Shown: positions 17,044 through 26,432, counted from the stretch's first letter. The stretch: DNA of 64,000 nucleotides from Thermoflexus hugenholtzii JAD2 (GCA_945903275.1 CAMDNW010000005.1:1-64000); one strand, 5' to 3'. Numbers and translations: made by a program. Notes: a model not told the origin generated them from the sequence alone.

Positions 17044-17943
17044 ATGTTACAAGTCTTCTTCAACGTAGTGCTGCCGGTGGCACTGGTGGCCGTTGCGGGC
17101 GGCGCGGTGGGGTCGTGGCGGAAGATTGCGCTGGCACCGGTTTCGGCGCTGGCGTTCTGGCTGTTTACCCCGGCGCTGGTGTTCCACTCGCTGTCGGGCA
17201 CCACGTTGTCGGCTGGGGCGTCGATGCGAATCATCGCGGTGATGCTGGTAACGTTCATCGGCGTGTATGCGGTGTCTGCGGTGTGGTCGCTCATCGTGCG
17301 GCACGAAAGCCCGATGCGCGCCGGGTTCGCGCTGGCGGCGACGACGCCGAACTCGGGGAACATGGGGCTGCCGGTGATCGCGCTCGCGTTCGGGAGTGCG
17401 GGGTTCGATGTGGCGATTATGAACTTTGTGGGCGGTGCTGTGCTGGCAAATTCCGGGGGTATCGCGATCGCCTCTATGGCCAGTGGAGGGTCGGCGCTGG
17501 ATGCTCTGCGCGCGCCGTTCCGGTATCCGTCGGTGTATGCGGCGGCGGCGGGCGTGCTGGTGAATGTGCTCGGCATCACGTTGCCGGGTGCCATCGACGC
17601 GCCGCTCACCACGCTGGCGGCGGCGGCTGTTCCGGTGATGCTGGTCGTGCTGGGATTGCAGTTAAAGCAGGCAGTAGGACTGGATCACTTGCGTGATGCG
17701 GTCGCGGTGAACGCGATCCGACTGCTGGTGGGCCCCGGGATCTCATGGTTGGTGTGCACAGCGCTGGGTCTAGACGGGATTACACGCGGGACGTTGGTGG
17801 TGCTGGCGGCGATGCCGACGGCGGTGATCGCGACGATTATCGCGACGGAGTTCGAATCGGAGCCGGGGTTTGTGACACGAGCGGTGGTGACCTCGACGGT
17901 CGTGAGCATGGTGTCGCTGACCGTGTTGATCAGCCTAGTCTAG
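17044..17943 (+). CDS. AEC-family (auxin efflux carrier-like) membrane transporter
   Basis: 299 residues with ten predicted membrane helices in two five-helix halves. The family motif TTPNSGNMGLPV near residue 100 is the broken-helix substrate site of AEC carriers; a matching segment near 250-265 covers the second half. Bacterial members often move malate, malonate or other small carboxylates. It starts 3 bases after the MFS stop (17040), so it is the second gene of a two-gene transport operon, and is convergent with rsmJ (7 bases between stops). Confidence 0.85.
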   Translation: MLQVFFNVVLPVALVAVAGGAVGSWRKIALAPVSALAFWLFTPALVFHSLSGTTLSAGASMRIIAVMLVTFIGVYAVSAVWSLIVRHESPMRAGFALAATTPNSGNMGLPVIALAFGSAGFDVAIMNFVGGAVLANSGGIAIASMASGGSALDALRAPFRYPSVYAAAAGVLVNVLGITLPGAIDAPLTTLAAAAVPVMLVVLGLQLKQAVGLDHLRDAVAVNAIRLLVGPGISWLVCTALGLDGITRGTLVVLAAMPTAVIATIIATEFESEPGFVTRAVVTSTVVSMVSLTVLISLV

Positions 17944-17949
17944 TAAGCT

Positions 17950-18768
17950 TCACTCTTGGACTGCGCCGGCTGGGAAGTAGACATCGAAGCGTGCGGCGCG
18001 GCCTTCGAGGTGCAGGGACGGCGGCGGGCTCCCGGGTATAGTGAGTTGCGGCGCGTGTTTCGGGCGCTTCATTACCACCCGGCGACAGCCGGTAGCTAGG
18101 GCGGCGCCTAACAGGCGGAGGGCGTCAGCGTCAGTGCTTTCGCCGAGCAGGCGTCTGAGCAGCACCATTTCTTTCTTGGAGAGCGAGGAGTTGGTACGGG
18201 CGGGAAACATCGGGTCGAGGTAGACGGCATCGGGCGGTGTGTCGCGAGGCAGCGCGGCTAGTCTGTCCACCGCATCGCCGGAGACGAGATGCAGACGCCC
18301 CTCGATGCGCCGCGCCATGTCGGGGTCGAGGCGGACGCGACGGAGCCCATCTTCGAGCAGTTCGAAGACGATGGGGTGGAACTCGATGGCGGTCACGCGG
18401 CAGCCGAGTAGCGCGAGCACCATGGCATCGCGGCCCAGGCCGGCGGTTGCATCGATGACATTGAGTGGGACGTCTTTGAAGCCGATGGCGCGGGCGAGCA
18501 GTTCGTGACGCAGGGATGACGCCTTGCGATAGCCGAAAGGCCCGGAGATGAACTCGCAGTAGACGGGGCCGGATGTGCTGTCAGTCTGACGGACCTCAAT
18601 GCGTGTATCGGTCACGATGAGTAGCAGGGGGTAGTTGTGGGTATCGGGACTGGAGAGCGGCACATGGAGGCGGTGTGCGAGGACTTCGGCGAGCGCGATG
18701 GCCTGAGGCTTGGAGGCATCGCAGGCGACCGCAAGCAGGGCAGTGCTGAATGTAGATTCGTGTGTCAC
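17950..18768 (-). CDS. rsmJ: 16S rRNA (guanine(1516)-N2)-methyltransferase
   Basis: 272 residues, slightly longer than the E. coli enzyme. SAM-binding motif I is DATAGLGRDAMVLALLG (about 125-141), the acidic motif II follows at TAIEFHP, and the family-specific catalytic segment YLDPMFPARTNSSLSKKEM is clear, as is the late RRVVMKRPKHAP. RsmJ methylates N2 of G1516 in 16S rRNA. The family is best known from Gammaproteobacteria, so its presence here is worth noting. It is convergent with the AEC gene and separated from the MFS gene upstream by 151 bases. Confidence 0.9.
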   Translation of the reverse strand: MTHESTFSTALLAVACDASKPQAIALAEVLAHRLHVPLSSPDTHNYPLLLIVTDTRIEVRQTDSTSGPVYCEFISGPFGYRKASSLRHELLARAIGFKDVPLNVIDATAGLGRDAMVLALLGCRVTAIEFHPIVFELLEDGLRRVRLDPDMARRIEGRLHLVSGDAVDRLAALPRDTPPDAVYLDPMFPARTNSSLSKKEMVLLRRLLGESTDADALRLLGAALATGCRRVVMKRPKHAPQLTIPGSPPPSLHLEGRAARFDVYFPAGAVQE

Positions 18769-18919
18769 GCGAGTTAGTCTATGGGGCGGTGAGCGCTAAC
18801 CGGCGATAGAGCCACGAGGACGCGCACGATCGCGTCGGCAGCCGCGAGATATGATCCGTACGAACTAATGTGGTGGCCCGGCTGGAGTGAGGCGTGCAGG
18901 GCCGTTCAACCGGCTCTAG

Positions 18920-20242
18920 TCACATCTTACGTACGGATGGCCAGACTATGGTGAAGAGGATAAACACAATGGTCGCCGCGACCATGAAGGTGCCCATCCC
19001 AAACGGGACGCCATATCGGTCGATCATGAAGCCCATCGGGAGCGCGCCGAGCGGCTGTAGCCCAGATGTGAGTTGCCAGATGCCCATTACGCGCCCGCGC
19101 ACCTCGTTGCGTGCGGCCATTTGCACGAGGGTGGTGTTGAGGGCAAAGGCGACGGAGTTCACAAAGCCGACCAGTACCAGCATGGTCATAGTGAGCCAGC
19201 GCAGTTCGGATATGGCCACGACGATCAGACAGGCCGAGTAGATGGTGAAGCAGACGAGCATGAGTAGGCCCTTGCGCATCGGATCGCGCAGTAGGGCGAG
19301 GCCGAACAGGCCGACTACCGCACCCCATCCCACCATAGAAGTCAGCAATCCGAAGAGCGATGCGTCGCCTTGGAGCACGGTCTTGGCGATGACGGAAAGG
19401 TATGGGAGGTAGGGGATCACGAACAGCGTGGGGATGGTGTGCACCACGATCAGTCCGAGCACCCGGCGGTCTTGCCATGTGGCGCGGAAGCCCTCTGCTA
19501 TCTGGGCAACGGGGTTCTGTCCTCTGCCGATGCGCACCTGGCGGGTACGCTTGCTGATCATGAGTGTGAGGAGCACCGCGAGCACCTTTGTGGCCGCGAG
19601 GAAACCGAACGCAGCGCTGACGCCCCAGAAGCCGATCATCGCGCCTGCGAGCGGCGGGCCACCGATGCGCGCGAAGTTCTGGATGAGTGAGTTCATAGTC
19701 ACCGCGTTGACCAGTGTTTCATCGGTGGTGATGTCGAAGACGAACGACTGTCGCGCGGGCTGAGTTAGGGATTGGAACGCCCCGCCTGCGAGCGCGAGTG
19801 CGTATAGCTGCCAGAGTTCCATCGTGCCCGAGATGGCGAGCATGGCGAGCAGGCTGGCCTGCAGCGCGCTGCCCGCAGTGGACCAGACAATCACCAACCG
19901 GCGGGGATAGCGGTCAGCGAGGTAGCCGGCGAATGGCGCGGTTACTAAGCCGATGCCGCCCTGCACAGCGGCGATTCCACCGATCTGCGTTGCGCTCCCG
20001 GTCAGTTCAAGCGCGAGCCACGGCAGGGCGACTTGCTGCGCCCACTGGCCGAAACCGAGTGTGAGCGAGGAAAGACAGAGCAGTCGGAAGTCGGCTGATT
20101 GGAGCGAGACAAAGATTTCGCGCGCGGTGGGACGGCCCCGCCATCCGTCGTGGCCAGTATGCGGGGCGGTACCGTCGTCGTCGCCAGCTTTTGTCGCGGT
20201 GGCCTCTGTGGTGGCGCGCTTAGGAGGCCCCGGCTCGTTCAT
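18920..20242 (-). CDS. MFS transporter, EntS/DHA3-like
   Basis: 440 residues: a hydrophilic 40-residue N-terminus (possibly too long; an internal start is possible), then 12 membrane helices. The opening ADFRLLCLSSLTLGFGQWAQQVALPWLALELTGSA and the cytoplasmic loop ADRYPRRLVIVW are typical of the MFS-3/EntS group, which exports siderophores, macrolides and similar compounds. The substrate is unknown. About 890 bases upstream contain no intact gene. Confidence 0.85.
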   Translation of the reverse strand: MNEPGPPKRATTEATATKAGDDDGTAPHTGHDGWRGRPTAREIFVSLQSADFRLLCLSSLTLGFGQWAQQVALPWLALELTGSATQIGGIAAVQGGIGLVTAPFAGYLADRYPRRLVIVWSTAGSALQASLLAMLAISGTMELWQLYALALAGGAFQSLTQPARQSFVFDITTDETLVNAVTMNSLIQNFARIGGPPLAGAMIGFWGVSAAFGFLAATKVLAVLLTLMISKRTRQVRIGRGQNPVAQIAEGFRATWQDRRVLGLIVVHTIPTLFVIPYLPYLSVIAKTVLQGDASLFGLLTSMVGWGAVVGLFGLALLRDPMRKGLLMLVCFTIYSACLIVVAISELRWLTMTMLVLVGFVNSVAFALNTTLVQMAARNEVRGRVMGIWQLTSGLQPLGALPMGFMIDRYGVPFGMGTFMVAATIVFILFTIVWPSVRKM

Positions 20243-20300
20243 GGCCTTGTATTCCCCTCGCCTAAGGCCGGCGGCTGGCTCGCGGCCACCATACGCTTCA

Positions 20301-20950
20301 CTACCAGTATGTGTGAGGTTTGTGGACCCTCGCTAGATAGCCTTCACTGAGCTGGTCGATGCCGAAGTTGGCTGCGAGAGAGTCGCCTGTGGTGACGTAC
20401 ACCGGGGAGCCGGGGCGTTCGGTGCGATCATCCGGTCGAAGCCGAGGCGCTCTCGGAGCACGGCTTGCTACGCACCGAGCGAGGAGGCGCAAGAGCTGAT
20501 GCCGGAGAGGATGCCGTCGGGTGGCACGACTTTGCCGTAGTCCTCTGTGCCGATGATTTTCAGGCGATCATCGGTGATGGCAAGCGACTAAAAGTTGACG
20601 CGCCTTTCCTTGAGCACGGAGTCGAGATCCGCGACCTGACCGGGGTTGGCGGCTGCGCTCTGGAGTTGCGCGGTGTCGACTGGCTCGGCGGCGACTTCGA
20701 TGGCCATGAGTCCTAATGCCAGAGGGGGAGACGCTCCAGCCGGGGTAGGTGAGGAAGCCGACTAGGATGACGATCAGGGCAAGGATCGTCATGAGGCTCA
20801 TTGCTGCGGCCAGAACCAGTCTCTCAGCACGGATATGACGAGTACTAAGGCGAACACGCCGATGTTGGTGGCTTCCCCGGCGGCCGACAGGGTAGCTGTG
20901 CCCGCAGCGATGGCGGCTAACGGCCACAGCAGAATCAACATGACCGGCAT
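20301..20950 (-). pseudogene. Decayed coding remnants, family not recognised
   Basis: Minus-strand reading gives protein-like pieces separated by stops and frame changes: MPVMLILLWPLAAIAAG near 20940, MSLMTILALIVILVGFL near 20800, AIEVAAEPVDTAQLQSAAA near 20700, SLAITDDRLKIIGTEDYGK near 20580 and PVYVTTGDSLAANFGID near 20390. Two in-frame TAG-type stops and at least one frameshift break the last three pieces. The membrane pieces may be separate small genes. I cannot name the family; a secreted or membrane protein is likely from composition. Confidence 0.4.
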
Positions 20951-21068
20951 GGAGGTCTCCGGTCGCGCACGTATGGCGCAACGCGTGCCCGATCCGGAAA
21001 CGTAGGACGCAGCCCGGATCTATGTAATGCGTGAGGGCTGCGTATGCGCCAAACGGGGAAGCCTCGAG

Positions 21069-21081
21069 TTGTTATTAACAA
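21069..21081. promoter_or_regulatory. Palindromic operator candidate for MarR
   Basis: TTGTTA-T-TAACAA is a perfect 6+1+6 inverted repeat about 20 bases upstream of the -35 element of the marR promoter. MarR-family dimers bind such AT-rich palindromes, usually near their own gene. Confidence 0.5.
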
Positions 21082-21099
21082 ACATGATAAACATAGCAT

Positions 21100-21128
21100 T
21101 TGGAACTATCACGATTTAGTGGTATAAA
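21100..21128 (+). promoter_or_regulatory. Sigma70-like promoter of the MarR-RND operon
   Basis: TTGGAA (21100-21105), a 17-base spacer and TATAAA (21123-21128) make a near-consensus promoter in an unusually AT-rich island. Transcription would start at or within a base or two of 21135, the first base of the marR ATG, so the message may be leaderless. Confidence 0.6.
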
Positions 21129-21134
21129 TGGTCA

Positions 21135-21668
21135 ATGCCAAGCACGAAGCGCCGTCAGTCGGAGATAGAGACGATCGAGCGCTTGATGGCCTCGATCCAC
21201 CAGTCGATCACGGCTGTAGCGCCGCCTGAGCTATGGCTGAGAATCGATATCTCGATGGTGCAGTTGAAGGCGTTGTGCGTGATTCATCACCTCGGTGAGG
21301 TGCGAGTGGGCAATGTTGCACGGGCGGTGGGGCTGTCGTTGAACGCGACGACGACCGTGCTCGATCGGCTGGAGCAGAAACGCCTTGTTGTGCGGAAGCC
21401 AGACGATTCTGACCGTCGGGCGGTGCTCGTTCATGTGACAAAGGGAGGAAAGGAGCTGATGCAGCAGTTGCTAGTCTCTAGCACGCAGATGCTGACCCCT
21501 TATCTCCAATTGATAGGCGAAGAGGACATTGAGTCTCTGCAGCGCGGATTGTCCGCGCTGGTCGTCGCAATCCGTGACGCGGATGCGGTAGCGCAGCCAG
21601 CAGGTGCGCATTCACAGTCTGGAGTACGTCCTTACGGCCGGCACCGCGGGATGGCAGGGGTCAGCTAA
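21135..21668 (+). CDS. MarR-family transcriptional regulator
   Basis: 177 residues. The winged helix-turn-helix is clear: a helix pair around QLKALCVIHHLGEVRVGNVARAVGLS, the recognition helix NATTTVLDRLEQK, and the wing KPDDSDRRAVLVHVTKGG. MarR proteins usually repress a neighbouring efflux operon and release DNA on ligand binding. The RND permease begins 3 bases after the stop (21671), so the regulator heads the operon it most likely controls. There is no Shine-Dalgarno sequence, consistent with the predicted leaderless transcript. Confidence 0.88.
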   Translation: MPSTKRRQSEIETIERLMASIHQSITAVAPPELWLRIDISMVQLKALCVIHHLGEVRVGNVARAVGLSLNATTTVLDRLEQKRLVVRKPDDSDRRAVLVHVTKGGKELMQQLLVSSTQMLTPYLQLIGEEDIESLQRGLSALVVAIRDADAVAQPAGAHSQSGVRPYGRHRGMAGVS

Positions 21669-21670
21669 CG

Positions 21671-24600
21671 ATGCTGTTCACTTTTACACGGCTTGCAATC
21701 GTGCGGCACTGGGCGACGACGGCGATTGTGATTGCCGTCTGTTTGCTGGGCTTCGTAACGTACCTCGGATTGCCGCTCAATCAGTTCCCGAATGTCCCGA
21801 TCCCGGTAGTGACCATCATGACCGTGTACCCGGGTGCGAACCCTGAGGAGATAGAGGCGCAGATTTCCCGCCCGATCGAGGATGCGGTCGCTAGCCTGAG
21901 CGACATCGATCAATTGAGGAGCACGTCGGGAGACGGGTTCTCGATGGTAACGGTGCTGTTCACGGACCGGGCTGACAACGACAAGATCAGCCAAGAGGTC
22001 GAGCGGCGCCTGAACACGATCGTGGGCGACTTCCCGATCGGTGCGAACCGGCCCGTGGTCCAGAAGGCTGACCTGAGCCAGGTACCGGTGATGCAGATCG
22101 CGGTTGTGAACGGGACTCTCAGCCCGGAGGAGATCTATAGGGCGACGAAGGATATCGTTCGGCCTGGCATCGAGCAGATCAGCGGTGTAGCTCAGGTGCA
22201 GCTGGTCGGGGGACGGCAGTCCGAGGTACGGGTGGCCGTAGACCCGATCCGGATGGGGGCCTATGGGGTGACGCTTGCGCAGGTGCAGGGTGCGCTCGCA
22301 GGCAGCAACGCATCGTTGCCGGGTGGACGTGTGGTGCAGGGTGCGCAGCAGTTTGACCTGCAAGTTACCGGGCGTGCCACTCGGCCGGAAGATCTTGCGG
22401 ACATCGTGGTCGGAGGAGCGCCAGGGCAGGCGGTGCGCGTTCGGGACATTGCGACGGTATCAGTGGCGGCTCGTGAGCAGGCGCAGATTACGCGGGTGAA
22501 CAGTGAGCAATCTGTACTGCTGGCGATTGGGCAGCAGCCCGGAACCGATTTGACCGATGTGACTGACAAAGTCCGTGAGGAGTTGCCCCGGCTGCGCGAC
22601 GCGCTCCCGCTGGGTAGCGAGCTGATCGTCGCGCAGGATCTGACGCCCTTTGTGCGTGCCTCGCTAGTAGGCATTCAGGAAGAATTGCTGCTCGGTGTGA
22701 TTCTCACGAGCGTGATCTTGTTCCTGTTCCTGCACAACTGGCGCGCGGCAGTGATTGTGCTGGTCTCGATCCCGACGACATTGCTGACGACGTTCGTGCT
22801 GATGGACCTGATGGGGTTCAGTCTCAACTTTCTGAGCATGCTTGGGCTGACGCTCACGATCGGCATTCTTGTCGACGACTCGATCGTGGTGATCGAGAAC
22901 ACTTTGCGTCACCTCGACCGAGGAGAGCCTCCTTTCGAGGCGGCTATGCACGGTCGCGCTGAGATCGGACTCGCGGCGGTCGCGATCACGCTCGTTGATG
23001 TGGTGATCTTCGCGCCGACGGGGTTGGTCAGCGGCCAGATCGGCGGGTTCTTCCGGGAATTTGGCTTCACTATTGCGGCAGCCACGCTGGTGTCGCTCGT
23101 CGTCTCGTTCGCACTGACGCCCATGCTGTCAGCACGTTTCTTGAAGCCTGAGTCGCACACCGGCCATGGGCGAGGCGCACGATTTAGCGCGTGGTGGGAT
23201 CGGGGCTTTGCGAATTTGGAACGGCGCTACCGTGACTTGCTGGTCTGGTCGCTCGGGTCGCTCTGGCACCGGTTGGCGATCTGTGTCGGCGCAGGGGCCA
23301 CGGTAGTGGCAGGCGTGTGGTTGATTGTGGCGGGGTTGATCCCGGTTGAGTTCGTCCCGTTGCAGGACAACGGATACTTTGTGGTGCGGACTGAGGCGGC
23401 GCCCGGCACGTCACTTGAGGCTCACGACGCAGCGATGCGGCAGGTCGAGGCGATCCTGCTGGACATGCCGGAAGTGAAGACCGTCACGGCCTCTATTGGC
23501 ATCAGTGCTGCGGGATTCTTCGGCAGCGTCTCGGCTGGACAGGCCCGGTTCGGGAATGTGACGGTGGTGACGACTCCGCATGAGAGCGGGCGCCGAGACG
23601 TATTCTCGATTAGCGATGACGCGCGCGAGCGTCTCCAGGCCGTGACCGGCGTTGAAATCAAGGTGAACGTGCAGGGCGGAGGCAGCGACAACCAACAGCC
23701 GGTTGCGATACGCTTGGTCGGGCCTGAGTTCGGCACTCTTTCACTGTTAGCAACTCAGTTGCAAGAGGCTATGGAGCGCACACCGGGGTTAATCAACGTC
23801 GGCAACGGCGCGCCGGTGGGCCAGCCACAATTGCGGATCGAGGTCGACCAGTTGCGCGCCGCGGAACTGGGTGTGAGCACGGCGTCGATTGGCCTCGCGG
23901 TACGCACGGCGTTCGCCGGGGTAGTGGCGACGAAATTCCAGCAGCCCGATGGGACGTTCCAGGATGTCCGGCTGCAACTCTCGCCAGAGTCGCGCATGGA
24001 CATCTCACGAGTCATGGATCTGCCCGTGCCAACCGCGACCGGACAGATCGTGCGGCTCGGGCAGGTCACTAATATCACACGGAAGTCTGGCCCGACACAG
24101 ATCGATCACTTCGATCGCGAGCGGGTGATAACCGTTGGCGCCCAGCTTGAAACCGGCTATGCACTGGGACAGATGACGCCGGTGGTCGTGGGCCTCGCCA
24201 ACCAACTCGACCTGCTTGACGGTTATGCAGCAACACTTGCTGGTACGAGTGAGGAGCAGGCGGAAAGCTTTGGGCAGTTGTTCTTTGCACTGGGCGCCTC
24301 GGTGCTGTTCGCCTATCTGTTGATGGCGGTGCTGTACAACTCGCTCACCCACCCGCTGGTGATTTTGTTCTCGTTGCCGGCAGCGGTGGGTGGTGCGATG
24401 TTCGGGCTGCTAGCGTTTGGTTACACGTTCAGCATATTCTCGATGATAGGGTTGATCCTGCTGGTGGGGCTTGCGATCAAGAACGGGATTCTGCTCGTTG
24501 ATCGCACCAATCACAATCGCGAGCGCGGGATGAGCGCCATTGACTCGCTGCTGGAGGCAGGCCCCGCACGGTTGCGTGCGATTCTGATGACCAGTCTGAC

Positions 24601-24841
24601 GATCGCGCTCGCCCTCACCCCGATCGCGTTCAAACTGAGCGAAGGCGCTGAGCAGCGAGCACCGCTTGCGGCGACAGTGCTCGGCGGCGTGATTTCTTCG
24701 ACGGTACTAACTCTGGTGCTGATCCCGATTGTCTATGTGTTCCTGGATAGCTTGGCGCAATTGTTCCGTCAGGTGGTTGGTCTGCAACCGACAGGGCAGC
24801 CTAGTGGTGAGTCTGAGCGTGCTTCGGAGGTGTCGTTGTGA
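21671..24841 (+). CDS. RND (AcrB-type) efflux permease
   Basis: 1056 residues with the full RND layout: helix 1 at about 12-30, the large porter loop, helices 2-6 from about 335, a second extracellular loop, and helices 7-12 near the C-terminus. Proton-relay residues are present: the double Asp in GILVDDSIVVIEN (helix 4) and the Lys in GLAIKNGILLVD (helix 10). It exports hydrophobic compounds by proton antiport. It is downstream of marR and overlaps the adaptor start by 4 bases (GTGA). No outer-membrane TolC-type gene follows. Confidence 0.93.
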   Translation: MLFTFTRLAIVRHWATTAIVIAVCLLGFVTYLGLPLNQFPNVPIPVVTIMTVYPGANPEEIEAQISRPIEDAVASLSDIDQLRSTSGDGFSMVTVLFTDRADNDKISQEVERRLNTIVGDFPIGANRPVVQKADLSQVPVMQIAVVNGTLSPEEIYRATKDIVRPGIEQISGVAQVQLVGGRQSEVRVAVDPIRMGAYGVTLAQVQGALAGSNASLPGGRVVQGAQQFDLQVTGRATRPEDLADIVVGGAPGQAVRVRDIATVSVAAREQAQITRVNSEQSVLLAIGQQPGTDLTDVTDKVREELPRLRDALPLGSELIVAQDLTPFVRASLVGIQEELLLGVILTSVILFLFLHNWRAAVIVLVSIPTTLLTTFVLMDLMGFSLNFLSMLGLTLTIGILVDDSIVVIENTLRHLDRGEPPFEAAMHGRAEIGLAAVAITLVDVVIFAPTGLVSGQIGGFFREFGFTIAAATLVSLVVSFALTPMLSARFLKPESHTGHGRGARFSAWWDRGFANLERRYRDLLVWSLGSLWHRLAICVGAGATVVAGVWLIVAGLIPVEFVPLQDNGYFVVRTEAAPGTSLEAHDAAMRQVEAILLDMPEVKTVTASIGISAAGFFGSVSAGQARFGNVTVVTTPHESGRRDVFSISDDARERLQAVTGVEIKVNVQGGGSDNQQPVAIRLVGPEFGTLSLLATQLQEAMERTPGLINVGNGAPVGQPQLRIEVDQLRAAELGVSTASIGLAVRTAFAGVVATKFQQPDGTFQDVRLQLSPESRMDISRVMDLPVPTATGQIVRLGQVTNITRKSGPTQIDHFDRERVITVGAQLETGYALGQMTPVVVGLANQLDLLDGYAATLAGTSEEQAESFGQLFFALGASVLFAYLLMAVLYNSLTHPLVILFSLPAAVGGAMFGLLAFGYTFSIFSMIGLILLVGLAIKNGILLVDRTNHNRERGMSAIDSLLEAGPARLRAILMTSLTIALALTPIAFKLSEGAEQRAPLAATVLGGVISSTVLTLVLIPIVYVFLDSLAQLFRQVVGLQPTGQPSGESERASEVSL

Positions 24842-26418
24842 ATCTGAAGCAAGTGGCGGTTGTCCGGTGGGTAGCTGGTGGTCTGCTGGTGGCACTGATT
24901 GGCGCGGTGGTGATAGGACGGATATCGGGCGCTTCTGAGACGGCTGAGCCAGCGGCACGCAGCAGGCAGTCGGTGGCGGTGCAGACCATGAAGGTCGCTA
25001 CCGCTCCGATCCGGTCGACGTTGACGTATTCGGGCACCATCTATTCGAACCAGCAGGTTGGCGTGGCCCCCCGAATCGCTGGGCAGGTCACGCAGCTTCT
25101 CGTAGGCGTTGGTGCGAGTGTGCGCACCGGCGAGATACTCGCGACGCTCGACGTCGGTACGTTGCCAGCGCAGGTTTCGCAAGGGCAAGCCTCGGTTGCG
25201 TCGGCGCAGGCACGCCTCGCACTCGTGCTGGCGGGAGCTCGGGTGACGGATGTGAGCAGCGCGCGCGCGGCGCTCGAAGCAGCGGAGGCGAAGCTGGCCC
25301 AGTTGCTCAAGCCGTCGGCGTCTGACCTTGCGGCGCAGGACTCAGCAGTGGCGACGGCGAAGGCTGCGGCGGATAACGGCGTCTCAACTATCGCGAACAC
25401 CAAGGCAACATTGCTTGGCTACATCTATATCGTATGCAGTCAGCCGGGCCCTATCGTTTCTGGTGTGCCATGCAACAACTTCACGCTGCCATTGTCGCAG
25501 GACGTGACCGACTCCATCTCTTCGGTTCTTCAGACCGGGGTCGGGCAGATTGGTTCTCCGACGTCGGCCAATGGGACAGCGCTATTGAGTGCGAATGCGG
25601 CATACGTCACCGCGCTGAACAGCCATGTCGCGCTGCGGCAGGCGCTGGTGGCGGCGCAGGCGAAGCGTGATGTACTCGTGGCCCCGACGCCTTCGGATGT
25701 CGCGGCGCAGCAGTCGGCGGTGGAGGCGGCGCGAAACACGCTTGACAGCAAGACGACGCCGTACACGAACGCGGACATTGAGGCGGCACGGGCGGCGCTT
25801 GCGCTGGCGTTAGCCTCGTTGGCTGCGAGCCAAGCTAGCCTCGATCAGACAGCACTGCGCGCGCCGTTTGATGGTGTGATAGCACAGCAGAACCTCGAAG
25901 TTGGAGCGTGGGCATCGCCCACGAGCTCGGCTTTCCTGCTGACCGGTCTGGCCGTGGAGGTGCGGCTTAAGGTCGAAGAGTCACGCGTTGGGCTGTTGAG
26001 CCCGGGCCTTGACGCCGAAATGACGTTGATGGCGTTCCCCGGCCGGACCTTTCCGGCGAAGGTCTCGTCGGTAGCACCGGTAGGGGATACGCGTGGACAG
26101 ACGTTTGATGTGAAGGTAGTGGCGGAGGGTACAGACGGTCTGTTGCGGCAGGGGATGTTCGCGCAGGTCAGCATTGTGACCGCGCGGAAGGCGGCAGCCA
26201 CGGCGGTGCCGGTTGATGCGATAGTTGAGCGGCAGGGTAAGCCGGTTGTGTTCGTGCTGAAAGATGGCAAGGCCTCGCAGCGCACAGTGCAGCGGGGGAT
26301 CACGAACACGACGACCACTGAGGTAGTCAGCGGTTTAACTGTAGGCGACGAGATCGTCGTGGTAGGGCAGAACATCGTGCGCGACGGCCAGGAAGTGCGT
26401 GTGATCCTGCGGTCGTGA
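24838..26418 (+). CDS. RND periplasmic adaptor (membrane fusion protein) with Cys-pair insert
   Basis: GTG start overlapping the permease stop. 526 residues, long for an adaptor. An N-terminal membrane anchor (about 10-28) is followed by a beta-barrel strand region, a biotinyl-lipoyl half (VGVGASVRTGEILATLD), an Ala/Gln-rich alpha-hairpin, the second lipoyl half (ALRAPFDGVIAQQNLEVGAW) and the barrel and proximal domains. The hairpin is interrupted near its tip by about 70 non-heptad residues with Cys200 and Cys212 (IVC...GVPCNN). The same insert occurs in the orphan adaptor at 38568. Signature repeats SDLAAQ and SDVAAQQSAVEAAR mark the two arms. Confidence 0.9.
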   Translation: MNLKQVAVVRWVAGGLLVALIGAVVIGRISGASETAEPAARSRQSVAVQTMKVATAPIRSTLTYSGTIYSNQQVGVAPRIAGQVTQLLVGVGASVRTGEILATLDVGTLPAQVSQGQASVASAQARLALVLAGARVTDVSSARAALEAAEAKLAQLLKPSASDLAAQDSAVATAKAAADNGVSTIANTKATLLGYIYIVCSQPGPIVSGVPCNNFTLPLSQDVTDSISSVLQTGVGQIGSPTSANGTALLSANAAYVTALNSHVALRQALVAAQAKRDVLVAPTPSDVAAQQSAVEAARNTLDSKTTPYTNADIEAARAALALALASLAASQASLDQTALRAPFDGVIAQQNLEVGAWASPTSSAFLLTGLAVEVRLKVEESRVGLLSPGLDAEMTLMAFPGRTFPAKVSSVAPVGDTRGQTFDVKVVAEGTDGLLRQGMFAQVSIVTARKAAATAVPVDAIVERQGKPVVFVLKDGKASQRTVQRGITNTTTTEVVSGLTVGDEIVVVGQNIVRDGQEVRVILRS

Positions 26419-26432
26419 TGCGCGAGTGTGGG

